Below, in pieces: positions 28,659 through 36,676 of a DNA stretch of 64,000 bases. Location of the stretch: NCBI GenBank assembly GCA_900095875.1, contig LT608311.1:1736001-1800000 (forward strand). Reading direction: 5' to 3'. The stretch is from Caecibacter massiliensis (lineage in GTDB: Bacteria > Bacillota > Negativicutes > Veillonellales > Megasphaeraceae). Within the stretch, counting starts at the first letter, position 1. Each line of letters starts with the position of its first letter. The notes under the pieces were generated by a model. It made no database searches, had not been told where the DNA came from, and was given only the letters and a program-made list of their open reading frames with translations. The position numbers and the translations under genes are program-made.

Positions 28659-29717
28659 ATGGATCTGAAACGCTATGCCCGTTATCTCAGCATGGCTGCG
28701 CTTTTGATCGTTATGAGCTGCTCCGGGTGTTCACTGCATCCGGAGCAGTCTTATAATAAGAGCACCATTGCCATGGATACAACGATTCAGCTGCGGGCAG
28801 AAGGAAAAGAAGCAAAAGAAGCCGTAGAACAAGGGCTCGAACGGGTACATCAGCTCGATAGTCTGGCCAGTGCCCAAAATCCGGATAGTGATATAAGCCG
28901 CATCAATGCAGCGGCCGGTCAATCCTATGTCCAGGTAGACCCGTCAGTCTATGAAATGATTGCCATTGCCAAAGAATATTCGGAAAAGACCCAGGGGGCA
29001 TGGGACATCAGTGTCGGTATCATCACAAAATTGTGGGATATCGGAAATGATGACCAGCATGTTCCGTCCGATGAAGAAATTGCATCGGCCCTGACTCACG
29101 TAAATTATAAGGATATCCTGCTCGAACCGGGAACTCACAGCGTCATGCTGGCGAAAGAAGGGATGTGCCTTGATCTGGGCGGTATCGCCAAGGGTTTTGC
29201 TGTCGATGAAGTTCGCAAGATTTATGAAGCCCATCACATTCAGAGCGGGCTCATCAACATGGGGGCCAGTTCTATGTATGCCGTCGGCAGGACGGGCAAA
29301 GATAAGCCATGGAAAATTGGTATCCGCCATCCCCGCAATGATTCTCCCGATACGTATCTGGGCATCGTTTCTATTGAGAATCAGGCCTTAGGCACTTCCG
29401 GGGATTATGAACGGTACTTCATCCAGGATGGCATCCGCTACCATCATATTTTTGATCCGCGGACCGGCCGGCCAGCCCGTTCCGGCGTTATGAGTGATTC
29501 TGTCGTCATTGATGGAAAGGTTGATCATGCCGGTATGCTCAGTGACATGTTTACGACCATTATCTTTGTCCTTGGACCTGAAAAAGGGATGGAATTCCTT
29601 AAAAATCTGGATGGTGTAGAAGGCGAAATAACGGCGGAAGACGGCACTGTATACATGACGGAAGGGTTTAAGGACCATTTTTCTGATCTTAACGAGGACT
29701 TTCATCTGGTGAAGTAA
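28659..29717 (+). CDS. apbE: FAD:protein FMN transferase (ApbE), probable lipoprotein
   Basis: 352 residues. Transfers FMN from FAD to a threonine of target proteins outside the inner membrane; the expected clients here are RnfG and RnfD, encoded just upstream. It has a signal peptide ending in a cysteine-rich V-M-S-C-S-G-C segment that could serve as a lipobox, then the ApbE fold: D-S-D-I-S-R-I-N, D-I-S-V-G, L-D-L-G-G-I-A-K-G-F, I-N-M-G, T-S-G-D-Y-E-R, and H-I-F-D-P-R-T-G-R-P with a metal ligand. Which cysteine is lipidated is uncertain. Confidence 0.94.
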   Translation: MDLKRYARYLSMAALLIVMSCSGCSLHPEQSYNKSTIAMDTTIQLRAEGKEAKEAVEQGLERVHQLDSLASAQNPDSDISRINAAAGQSYVQVDPSVYEMIAIAKEYSEKTQGAWDISVGIITKLWDIGNDDQHVPSDEEIASALTHVNYKDILLEPGTHSVMLAKEGMCLDLGGIAKGFAVDEVRKIYEAHHIQSGLINMGASSMYAVGRTGKDKPWKIGIRHPRNDSPDTYLGIVSIENQALGTSGDYERYFIQDGIRYHHIFDPRTGRPARSGVMSDSVVIDGKVDHAGMLSDMFTTIIFVLGPEKGMEFLKNLDGVEGEITAEDGTVYMTEGFKDHFSDLNEDFHLVK

Positions 29718-29876
29718 ATCCTGTATTCTGTGGATTTTCTCGTTATACGATTGATTATAAAGACATTCAATAAATTTTAAATTATATATTTACATTTCCT
29801 TTATAATGTAAGATAATATATGTATGCAGAAATCTTTTAATCTTGCATTAACTAACGTAAGGGGGATGTAACCTGA

Positions 29877-30326
29877 ATGGATCATATTGACGAAAAAATC
29901 CTGACAATTCTTAAGAAGAATGGCAAGGCTTCAGCTACGGAAATCAGCAAAATAGTCGGCCTGTCTATACCGGCTGTTTCAGAACGAATCCGTAAAATGG
30001 AACACAATGGTATTATTGAAGGCTATGGGGCTAAAATCAGCCGCCGCAAGACGGGCTATAACGTCACGGCCTTTATTATGGTCAACCTGGAACGTTCCGG
30101 TGATGTGGAAGAATTCCGCCAGAAAGTTGTCGAATTTAACCAGGTATTGGAATGCCATCATGTGGTCGGTGCTTTTGACTACCTGCTGAAGGTATTGGTC
30201 AAGACACCGGACGATCTGGAACATTTCCTCATGGAAGAGCTCAATGAAATTCCGACGGTAGCTTCATCTCAGACATTCATGTGTCTTTCTACTTTGAAGG
30301 AAGAATGGAATGTCAATGTGCAGTGA
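29877..30326 (+). CDS. Lrp/AsnC family transcriptional regulator
   Basis: 149 residues: an N-terminal winged helix-turn-helix (about 5-50, with A-T-E-I-S-K-I-V-G-L-S-I-P-A-V-S-E-R) and a C-terminal RAM effector-binding domain (about 65-140). Such proteins sense amino acids or other small metabolites as octamers. The ATG has AAGGGGGATG upstream, and a TATAAT lies at 29802-29807. It stands alone between apbE and a shared terminator. Its targets are not visible. Confidence 0.92.
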   Translation: MDHIDEKILTILKKNGKASATEISKIVGLSIPAVSERIRKMEHNGIIEGYGAKISRRKTGYNVTAFIMVNLERSGDVEEFRQKVVEFNQVLECHHVVGAFDYLLKVLVKTPDDLEHFLMEELNEIPTVASSQTFMCLSTLKEEWNVNVQ

Positions 30327-30336
30327 AAAAAGAAAC

Positions 30337-30379
30337 GGGCGTGCAAAGCAGTTTTGCTTTCGCACGCCCATTTCTTTTT
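30337..30379. terminator. Bidirectional terminator
   Basis: GGGCGTGC/GCACGCCC (30337-30344 with 30362-30369) continues inward as AAAGCA/TGCTTT with one bulged C. It is followed by a T-rich tail and flanked by A-rich sequence on the left, between convergent genes. Confidence 0.9.
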
Positions 30380-30390
30380 ATAGAGCTGAT

Positions 30391-31125
30391 TTATTTATCT
30401 AATATGTTTCCGTCAAGGGAGATGGTAGCCACCTGCCAGGGAATGAACTTGCCACTCTGCTGCAAGGCTTTTTTGGCTGCCATTTCCAGTCCACCGCAGC
30501 AGGGAACTTCCATGCGGACGATAGTTACTTCTTTTATGTCATTGCTGCGGATGATTTCCGTCAACTTTTCTGAATAGTCGATGTCATCCAGTTTGGGGCA
30601 GCCGATAAGGGTGATACGGTTTTTGATGAAGTCTTCATGAAAACGGCCATAAGCATAGGCGGTGCAATCGGCGGCGATGAGGAGCCGGGCACCGTTAAAA
30701 TATGGTGCATGGGCTGGTACCAGTTTGATTTGTACCGGCCATTGGCGCAACCGGGACAGGGACGGCTGGGATGATGCACATCCAGAATCCTGGCCTGTAA
30801 GTACCTGGCTCTTCTGGCCGGGACAGACAGGCTGCTCCTGATGCAGTGTCTGCATGCGGCTTCCGGGGCAGCCCGTTCCGGTATAATGTGCTTTTTGGTG
30901 TTCCGCTACCGCCTGGGCATCATAGGGAGCCGCTTCACGTTCTTCAAAGGTAATGGCATCGGTCGGGCAATGGGGAAGACAGTCACCCAGGCCATCACAG
31001 TAGTCGTCCCGCAGCAGCGTGGCTTTGCCGCTTATCATGGCAATCGCTCCTTCATGGCAGGCCCGGGCACAGGAGCCGCAGCCGTTACATTTATCCTGAT
31101 TGATGTGAATGATTTTACGTTTCAT
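30391..31125 (-). CDS. 4Fe-4S ferredoxin-domain protein
   Basis: 244 residues, cytoplasmic. The N-terminal ~60 residues carry two ferredoxin motifs, C-N-G-C-G-S-C-A-R-A-C and a diverged C-D-G-L-G-D-C-L-P-H-C-P that lacks one of the usual cysteines. A ~60-residue low-complexity linker with several cysteines follows, then a C-terminal domain with A-D-C-T-A-Y-A, I-G-C-P-K-L-D-D and E-V-P-C-C-G-G-L. Proteins of this plan are common in anaerobes as single genes; their partners are unknown. It is divergent from a Crp/Fnr-type regulator with 125 bases between them, suggesting that regulator controls it. GGAGG precedes the start. Confidence 0.8.
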   Translation of the reverse strand: MKRKIIHINQDKCNGCGSCARACHEGAIAMISGKATLLRDDYCDGLGDCLPHCPTDAITFEEREAAPYDAQAVAEHQKAHYTGTGCPGSRMQTLHQEQPVCPGQKSQVLTGQDSGCASSQPSLSRLRQWPVQIKLVPAHAPYFNGARLLIAADCTAYAYGRFHEDFIKNRITLIGCPKLDDIDYSEKLTEIIRSNDIKEVTIVRMEVPCCGGLEMAAKKALQQSGKFIPWQVATISLDGNILDK

Positions 31126-31225
31126 TTGAATTTCCTCCTTAATACACAGGGTTTTATGATATACTTTTATTCAGAGTGCTTTTGTTTATATCATTAGTAT
31201 AGTACAATAAGAAAGAAAAATCTGT

Positions 31226-31240
31226 TGTTATTCTAACAAT
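31226..31240 (+). promoter_or_regulatory. Perfect palindrome, probable Crp/Fnr-type operator
   Basis: TTGTTA-TTC-TAACAA lies immediately before the GAGGTG ribosome-binding site of the regulator gene, roughly 12-26 bases downstream of a TACAAT -10-like element at 31203-31208. Its position suggests autorepression. The symmetry resembles Fnr/HcpR half-sites but the spacer is shorter than usual. Confidence 0.5.
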
Positions 31241-31250
31241 GAGGTGCGAA

Positions 31251-31916
31251 ATGAATCAAAATGTGACTGTATTAAAAAAATTGCCCTTATTTCTGGGAAT
31301 TAACGAAAAGGAAATCGATGTACTCCTTAAAGATATGGGAAGCCGTGTACGTTCATACGATAAGGGAAATTTTATCTTTTATGCCGGTGATGAAGTGCAT
31401 GCATTGGGCATTGTTCTACATGGTAGTGTCCATATTATACAAGAGGATTACTGGGAAAATCGTAATATACTGGCATATGTCCCTGCAGGAGGCATGTTTG
31501 CAGAAGCTTTTGCCAGTCTTCCCGATGCCCGTTCTGCCGTCGATGTCATGGCGGTAGAAAAAAGTGAAGTGCTGTTCATCAATCTCCGCTACATCCTGGG
31601 TGGCCATACGACGCTGACGGAAAGTCAGAAAACATTGGCGGCCAATCTGCTGGCAGTATTGGCTGGAAAAAATCTTGTACTGACTGAAAAAATACGATAC
31701 ATGTCACAGCGTTCGACAAGGCAGAAACTGATGGCCTATTTATCACACGAAGCGAGAAAAAGAGGCAAGGATACGTTTTCCATCGAATTTAACCGGCAGC
31801 AGCTGGCAGATTTTTTATCCGTAGACCGGTCTGCCATGTCGGCTGAATTGGGCAGAATGAAGCGGGATGGCCTTATTGACTATAATAAAGAAACGTTTAC
31901 CCTGTTCCATAGCTGA
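31251..31916 (+). CDS. Crp/Fnr family transcriptional regulator
   Basis: 221 residues: an N-terminal cyclic-nucleotide-like sensor barrel (about 15-125), a dimerisation helix, and a C-terminal Crp-type winged helix with F-N-R-Q-Q-L-A-D-F-L-S-V-D-R-S-A-M-S near 178-195. There is no cysteine cluster at the N-terminus, so it is not a classical Fe-S Fnr; the ligand may be heme, NO-derived or a metabolite. The start at 31251 follows GAGGTG by 4 bases. It is transcribed away from the ferredoxin-domain gene. Confidence 0.88.
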   Translation: MNQNVTVLKKLPLFLGINEKEIDVLLKDMGSRVRSYDKGNFIFYAGDEVHALGIVLHGSVHIIQEDYWENRNILAYVPAGGMFAEAFASLPDARSAVDVMAVEKSEVLFINLRYILGGHTTLTESQKTLAANLLAVLAGKNLVLTEKIRYMSQRSTRQKLMAYLSHEARKRGKDTFSIEFNRQQLADFLSVDRSAMSAELGRMKRDGLIDYNKETFTLFHS

Positions 31917-31976
31917 TTTAGACGGGAAAGGGAACTGCCATATGGAAAAAAATCTGAATATTTCTGTTAGTTAGTG

Positions 31977-31982
31977 TATAAT
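31977..31982 (+). promoter_or_regulatory. -10 element before the nucleotidase operon
   Basis: TATAAT about 60 bases before the start codon. The -35 is weak. Confidence 0.45.
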
Positions 31983-32041
31983 ACTAATGAAAATATATAA
32001 CAAACGCATAGCATTAGAGTAACTTAATTGGAGGGGTACAC

Positions 32042-33634
32042 ATGAAAAAGAAAACTGCAGCCCTGGCGCTGGTTCTGTCCTGTTTAGTTAGTTCAGCATT
32101 TGCAGCAGATTATTCTCATTTGGTCATTATGCATACTAACGATACTCATGGATACGATCAGCGTGCCGATGGTGTCAACGGTATGGCAACCGTTGCGGCA
32201 CTCAGAAAAGATTTTGAAGCCCAGGGAAAACAAGTATTACTGCTCGATGCAGGGGATGCAATCCAGGACAACAATCTGGTCAATCTGAGCAAAGGAAAAA
32301 CGGCTATTGATTTCATGAACGCCGCCGGATACGATGCCATGGCCCTGGGCAATCATGAATTCGATTATGGGGCGGATGTCACACAACAGCGCATCAAGCA
32401 GGCTCATTTCCCCGTCATGTCAGCGAATATCATCGTAGACGCCACGGGAAAGCCGTTTACTCCGAAGACACATGCCATCCTTAAAAAAGGCAATCTGAAC
32501 ATTGGCGTATTTGGCCTGACGACCCCTTCGACGGTGACGACTTCCAACCCGAAAAGTACGCGGGGACTGACGTTCCTGGCTAAAGATAATATGTATACGG
32601 CTGCTCAAAAGGAAGTCAATGCATTAAAAGATGCAGACTGTGATCTGGTCATTGCCATCGGTCATCTGGGAAGTGCTCCCGATGCAGCGGGAGACCGGTC
32701 GGACGATGTGCTCAATCACGTTCAGGGAATTGACATTTTTATTGATGGCCATGATCATGTCATAAAAGACCGTACAGTAAACGGCACACTGTTAGCCGAA
32801 ACGGGGGCACATCTGGCCAATATCGGTGTCATTCAACAGGTTGATGGGAAATGGAAAGAAGACCTGTATCCTTATGGACGATATAATAAGGAAGATCCTA
32901 AAGTAAAAGCTATAGTAGATAAGGCACAGGCCCGTATTACCAAGAAATTGGCCAGTGTGGTCGGCACAACGGCGATGACACTCGATGGCACACGCGCACC
33001 CGGCGTCCGGACTGAAGAAACGAATCTGGGTGATTTTCTGGCCGATGCCTTCCTGTGGCAGGTACGTCAGGCTACAGTGTTACAGCATGTCCGTGTTGAT
33101 GGGGCTATCATGAATGGCGGCAGTATCCGTGCTTCTATCAACAAGGGAAAAATCACAGAAAATGATTTGCTGCTCGTCATGCCTTATCACAACTACCTCC
33201 AATATGTGACGATGAAAGGATCGACGTTATTGGAAATCCTGGAAGCCGCAACCTGTACGACCCCGAAAGCTATTGGTGCATTTCCGCAGGTAGCAGGGAT
33301 TGAATACACCGTCGATACGCGGGTACCTTATGCCAAAGGGGACGTATATCCTCATTCCACCTATTATAGTCCGGCAAAACCGGGAAGCCGCGTGACCATT
33401 ACAAAAGTAGGTGGCAAATCCTTCAACCCCGATGCGACGTATTGCATCGTCGTTCCCGATTATCTGACATCGGGTGGCGATACCTATTCTGCCTTGACAG
33501 ATCCCGCTAAAGTAACGGTTGGTGATGTCGATTATCTCGATGTCGATGCTGCCCGCAATTATATCAAAGAAGCTCTGGGAGGAAACGTGGGAGATACGTA
33601 TGCAAAACCACAGGGCCGTATTACGATTATTTAG
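32042..33634 (+). CDS. Periplasmic 5'-nucleotidase (UshA/NadN-like metallophosphatase)
   Basis: 530 residues with a signal peptide cut after A-F-A (about residue 21). The N-terminal calcineurin-like domain has H-T-N-D-T-H-G near 30, L-D-A-G-D-A, G-N-H-E-F-D-Y-G and a G-H-D-H-V motif, the dinuclear metal ligands. The C-terminal 5'-nucleotidase domain binds the substrate base. It hydrolyses extracellular nucleotides or NAD/NMN to nucleosides. GGAGGGG precedes the ATG. Downstream, 24 and 1 bases apart, are a nucleoside phosphorylase and a PnuC-like transporter, so NMN to nicotinamide riboside is an attractive reaction. Confidence 0.92.
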   Translation: MKKKTAALALVLSCLVSSAFAADYSHLVIMHTNDTHGYDQRADGVNGMATVAALRKDFEAQGKQVLLLDAGDAIQDNNLVNLSKGKTAIDFMNAAGYDAMALGNHEFDYGADVTQQRIKQAHFPVMSANIIVDATGKPFTPKTHAILKKGNLNIGVFGLTTPSTVTTSNPKSTRGLTFLAKDNMYTAAQKEVNALKDADCDLVIAIGHLGSAPDAAGDRSDDVLNHVQGIDIFIDGHDHVIKDRTVNGTLLAETGAHLANIGVIQQVDGKWKEDLYPYGRYNKEDPKVKAIVDKAQARITKKLASVVGTTAMTLDGTRAPGVRTEETNLGDFLADAFLWQVRQATVLQHVRVDGAIMNGGSIRASINKGKITENDLLLVMPYHNYLQYVTMKGSTLLEILEAATCTTPKAIGAFPQVAGIEYTVDTRVPYAKGDVYPHSTYYSPAKPGSRVTITKVGGKSFNPDATYCIVVPDYLTSGGDTYSALTDPAKVTVGDVDYLDVDAARNYIKEALGGNVGDTYAKPQGRITII

Positions 33635-33658
33635 ACAAAAGGGAAAGAAGGATTCAGT

Positions 33659-34399
33659 ATGGAAGCGAAAGAAATTCCTCAGCCCCATACCCAGCTGACC
33701 AAAGCCATTGACACGGATTCTGCCATTATCATGGGAGATCCTGCACGGGTAGATACGATTGCGAAATTGATGGATCATGTCGTTCCCTGGGCCTGTAACC
33801 GGGAATACAAATCCATTATTGGCATGTACAAGGGGAAAAAGATACTAGCTATGTCTACAGGAATCGGAGCACCGTCTGCGGGCATTGCCGTGGAAGAAAT
33901 GCATAATGTCGGTATTAAACGGGTTATCCGCGTCGGTTCTGCCGGAGCCATGCAGCATGATATACCGCTAGGGCAGTTAGTGATTGCCGAAGGAGCTGTC
34001 CGCGATGATGGACTGTCCCGCAAGTATGTGCCGGAAATATATCCGGCCGTACCGTCCTTCCGGCTCCTGGCCCTGGCCCATACATATGCTCCAAAGGCCT
34101 GTTATGGCATTATCCGTTCGCACGATGGATTTTATATGGATGACAATGATAAGACCGAAGCGTTCTGGTCTGAAAAGGGCATTGTCGCCGATGATATGGA
34201 ATCGGGGATTCTGATGATTATCGGCCGCTTGCGCCATATGGAAACATTGTCGATCCTGAATAATGTCGTCCTCTATCAGGGAGACTTGGCAGAAGGTGTC
34301 AATGATTTAGTGAATAGTGCCGATCTCGTGGCAAAGGGAGAACAGGACTCGCTCGTGACGGCTCTGCAGATCCTTTCTGATCCGGAAGGAGAAGCATAA
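33659..34399 (+). CDS. Nucleoside phosphorylase (uridine phosphorylase-like)
   Basis: 246 residues of the PNP/UDP family, cytoplasmic. It has I-I-M-G-D-P-A-R near the start (phosphate site), S-T-G-I-G-A-P-S, R-V-G-S-A-G-A-M, and a late D-D-M-E-S-G motif for ribose binding. It cleaves a ribonucleoside with phosphate to give ribose-1-phosphate and a base. The sequence is nearest the uridine phosphorylase branch, but its operon suggests nicotinamide riboside or another nucleoside. Confidence 0.88.
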   Translation: MEAKEIPQPHTQLTKAIDTDSAIIMGDPARVDTIAKLMDHVVPWACNREYKSIIGMYKGKKILAMSTGIGAPSAGIAVEEMHNVGIKRVIRVGSAGAMQHDIPLGQLVIAEGAVRDDGLSRKYVPEIYPAVPSFRLLALAHTYAPKACYGIIRSHDGFYMDDNDKTEAFWSEKGIVADDMESGILMIIGRLRHMETLSILNNVVLYQGDLAEGVNDLVNSADLVAKGEQDSLVTALQILSDPEGEA

Positions 34400-34400
34400 T

Positions 34401-35120
34401 ATGGAAACAACACAGCATAATTGGTTTTATAGCCAGCTCTTTACCAACTGGAAGCGCTTTGAAGTTACCTATGTGGCCGTGCTGATTTTATTGCAGCTCG
34501 TCGTCTATGCCATCGCCCCCGACAGCATCGTCGGCATGATTTCCGGCGTAGCCGGAGTGCTTTGTCTGGTATACGGCATGAAAGGCCGTAAAATATCTTT
34601 TATCTTTGGCTTTGTACAATGCGTTGCCATGACATACATTGCCTGGATCAGCCATGCCTATGGGTCTTTTGCCATGGATATCGTCTATGTCATTTCCCAG
34701 CCGATAGGATGGTATATGTGGGGGCATCAGGAAACGACTCATTCGTTTCAACCGGGGACGCGGAAAAAAGTATTTATGGCAGCCTTCATTGCTTGGGCGG
34801 CCGGCTGGTTCGTCCTGGCCCAGGTAGGCGGCCAGCTGCCTTATTTTGATTCCATTAACTTCGTAGTCAGCTTTATAGCTCAGATTCTCTACATTCTGAA
34901 GTATAATGAAAACTGGTCTCTCTGGATTTTTGTCAATATTGCCAATTTTATTTATTGGACGATTTTATCGGTTCAGATGGTACTGGGGGACAACACGATT
35001 GGCACCCTGGGAGCCAACTTGTCCCAGGTGGCGTTACAGGCCGCTCTGTTGTTCAATGCCATCTATGCACAGAAAGTATGGTCCAGCGGTGAAGCCGATA
35101 ATGAAGGCGGCGCAGCTTAA
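34401..35120 (+). CDS. PnuC-like nicotinamide riboside transporter
   Basis: 239 residues, about seven to eight membrane helices. The segments Q-P-I-G-W-Y-M-W-G, D-S-I-N-F-V-V-S-F-I-A-Q and E-N-W-S-L-W-I-F-V-N match conserved PnuC positions that bind nicotinamide riboside, which enters by facilitated diffusion and is trapped by cytoplasmic metabolism. It is the last gene of the nucleotidase operon and is followed by a strong terminator. Thiamine (PnuT) or riboflavin (PnuX) specificity is possible within this family. Confidence 0.87.
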   Translation: METTQHNWFYSQLFTNWKRFEVTYVAVLILLQLVVYAIAPDSIVGMISGVAGVLCLVYGMKGRKISFIFGFVQCVAMTYIAWISHAYGSFAMDIVYVISQPIGWYMWGHQETTHSFQPGTRKKVFMAAFIAWAAGWFVLAQVGGQLPYFDSINFVVSFIAQILYILKYNENWSLWIFVNIANFIYWTILSVQMVLGDNTIGTLGANLSQVALQAALLFNAIYAQKVWSSGEADNEGGAA

Positions 35121-35149
35121 GATTACGTAATACACATATGATTCCGCTT

Positions 35150-35198
35150 AAAAAAGCAGTAGCATTACGCAAAAACGCGTAATGCTACTGCCTTTTTT
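35150..35198. terminator. Bidirectional terminator
   Basis: 15-bp perfect stem (35156-35170 with 35177-35191), AAAAAC loop, A6 on the left and T6 on the right, between convergent pnuC-like and ribBA genes. Confidence 0.93.
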
Positions 35199-35206
35199 AC
35201 AATCAC

Positions 35207-36424
35207 TTATTTCAGATGAGTCAAGATATGCCCCATCTTATTTTTCTTAGTTTCCAGATAGAATTCATCAAATTTCTGGGCCGGCATTTCAATGGGAACC
35301 CGTTCGACGATTTCCACGCCAAACCCTTCGAGACCGTAAATCTTGAGGGGATTATTGGTAAGGAGCCGTAATTCCCGGGCACCCAGGTCCTGGAGTATCT
35401 GGGCACCGATCCAGTATTCGCGGAGATCCGGGGCAAAGCCCAGTTTTTCGTTGGCTTCTACTGTGTCATACCCCTGTTCCTGCAGGGCATAGGCTTTGAG
35501 CTTATTGATGAGGCCGATGCCGCGTCCTTCCTGGCGCATATACAGGAGGATGCCCCGCCCTTCCTTATTGATCTGCGTCAGGGCGGCGGCCAGCTGTTCA
35601 CCGCAGTCGCAGCGGCAGGAACCGAAGACATCACCGGTCAGGCATTCCGAATGGACCCGGCAGAGGAGATTTTTGCCATCGCCGATTTCGCCTTTGACGA
35701 GGGCGACATGGTGTTCCCCGGTCAGGTCATTGATATAACCGTAAATCTTGAATTCGCCGTATTTGGTAGGCATCTTTGCCGTAGCTTCCCGCACGACGTG
35801 TTTGTCATGACGACGGCAGTAATTCTGCAGATCGTGGATGGAGACGAAAGTCAGGTGGTGAGTGCGGGCCAGTTCCCAAAGTGCCTTGGAGTGCATGATT
35901 TCGCCGCGTTCATCGAGGATTTCGCAGCATACGCCGACTTGCTTCAGCCCGGCCAGGCGCAACAGGTCCAATGTGGCTTCCGTGTGGCCGTTGCGCATGA
36001 GGACACCGCCCTTGACGCCGGTCAGGGGAAATACATGTCCCGGCCGGGTAAAATCATCAGCTGAGATAGAATCTGTCGCGGCTTTCTGGATAGTACGGGC
36101 CCGGTCTTCTGCCGTGATACCCGAATCTGTATCTTTATAGTCGATAGAAACGGTAAAAGCCGTATGGTTGTTGTTGGTGTTTTCGCCTACCATAGGGAAC
36201 AAGCCCAGCTTATGGGCATATTCCTGACTGACGGGCAGGCAGATGAGTCCCTTGCCATGATTCATCATGAAATTAACGTTTTCCGGGGTGCAGTACTGGG
36301 CAGCGCAGATGAAGTTGGCTTCATCTTCCCGTTCGGGATCGTCGGCAACCATGACGATATGACCAGACTGCAATTCCTGGATTGCTTCTTCAATCGTATT
36401 ATATGTTTGTTCTTTTGTATCCAT
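35207..36424 (-). CDS. ribBA: Bifunctional dihydroxybutanone-phosphate synthase/GTP cyclohydrolase II
   Basis: 405 residues that make the two first intermediates of riboflavin. The N-terminal RibB domain (about 1-200) has [11 protein letters not shown] and the R-x-G-H-x-x-P motif with T-E-A-T-L-D-L. The C-terminal RibA domain has the zinc ligands in G-S-C-R-C-D-C-G and [10 protein letters not shown]. The start is ATG 36424 after AGGAGG; the frame stays open upstream into the riboswitch but is not translated. It is controlled by an FMN riboswitch. No other rib genes are in the window. Confidence 0.96.
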   Translation of the reverse strand: MDTKEQTYNTIEEAIQELQSGHIVMVADDPEREDEANFICAAQYCTPENVNFMMNHGKGLICLPVSQEYAHKLGLFPMVGENTNNNHTAFTVSIDYKDTDSGITAEDRARTIQKAATDSISADDFTRPGHVFPLTGVKGGVLMRNGHTEATLDLLRLAGLKQVGVCCEILDERGEIMHSKALWELARTHHLTFVSIHDLQNYCRRHDKHVVREATAKMPTKYGEFKIYGYINDLTGEHHVALVKGEIGDGKNLLCRVHSECLTGDVFGSCRCDCGEQLAAALTQINKEGRGILLYMRQEGRGIGLINKLKAYALQEQGYDTVEANEKLGFAPDLREYWIGAQILQDLGARELRLLTNNPLKIYGLEGFGVEIVERVPIEMPAQKFDEFYLETKKNKMGHILTHLK

Positions 36425-36446
36425 CAGAAACCTCCTGTATATAATT

Positions 36447-36482
36447 AAAAGCCCTGTTGCACTATGCATGCACAGGGCTTTA
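36447..36482 (-). terminator. Regulatory terminator of the ribBA riboswitch
   Basis: GCCCTGT (36451-36457) and ACAGGGC (36472-36478) form a stem, extended by AAA/TTT, giving a U-tail on the minus strand between the aptamer and the ribBA ribosome-binding site. Forming it when FMN is bound would stop transcription. Confidence 0.75.
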
Positions 36483-36514
36483 TGACAATAAGAATACACA
36501 TACACTATCATCAT

Positions 36515-36623
36515 ATCTTCTCTCATCCAGACTTTACTGTCGGTTTTGGAATTTCACCAAATCGTACACTGCGTGTTCGCGGACTGTCACCGCCGGTCGG
36601 GGATTGCGCCCTGCCCTGAAGAT
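36515..36623 (-). promoter_or_regulatory. FMN riboswitch (RFN element)
   Basis: On the minus strand, the conserved core is clear: GAAGAT and ATCTTC close P1 (36623-36618 with 36520-36515), with AGGGCAGGG, CCCGACCGGCGGT, AGTCCGCGA, GGTGAAATTCC and CCGACAGT in the expected order. It precedes ribBA and begins right at the predicted transcript start. Confidence 0.97.
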
Positions 36624-36629
36624 TATTCT

Positions 36630-36658
36630 ATTATACCTGCAAATAGAAAGGAAGTAAA
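36630..36658 (-). promoter_or_regulatory. Promoter of the ribBA transcript
   Basis: On the minus strand: TTTACT at 36658-36653, a 17-base spacer and TATAAT at 36635-36630, just ahead of the riboswitch. Confidence 0.78.
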
Positions 36659-36676
36659 GAGACACCTTTCAGGTAT

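Noticed and set aside
36425-36526. In-frame upstream extension of ribBA into the riboswitch.
   Set aside because: It translates the regulatory hairpin and part of the aptamer; the AGGAGG-preceded ATG at 36424 begins the conserved RibB domain.
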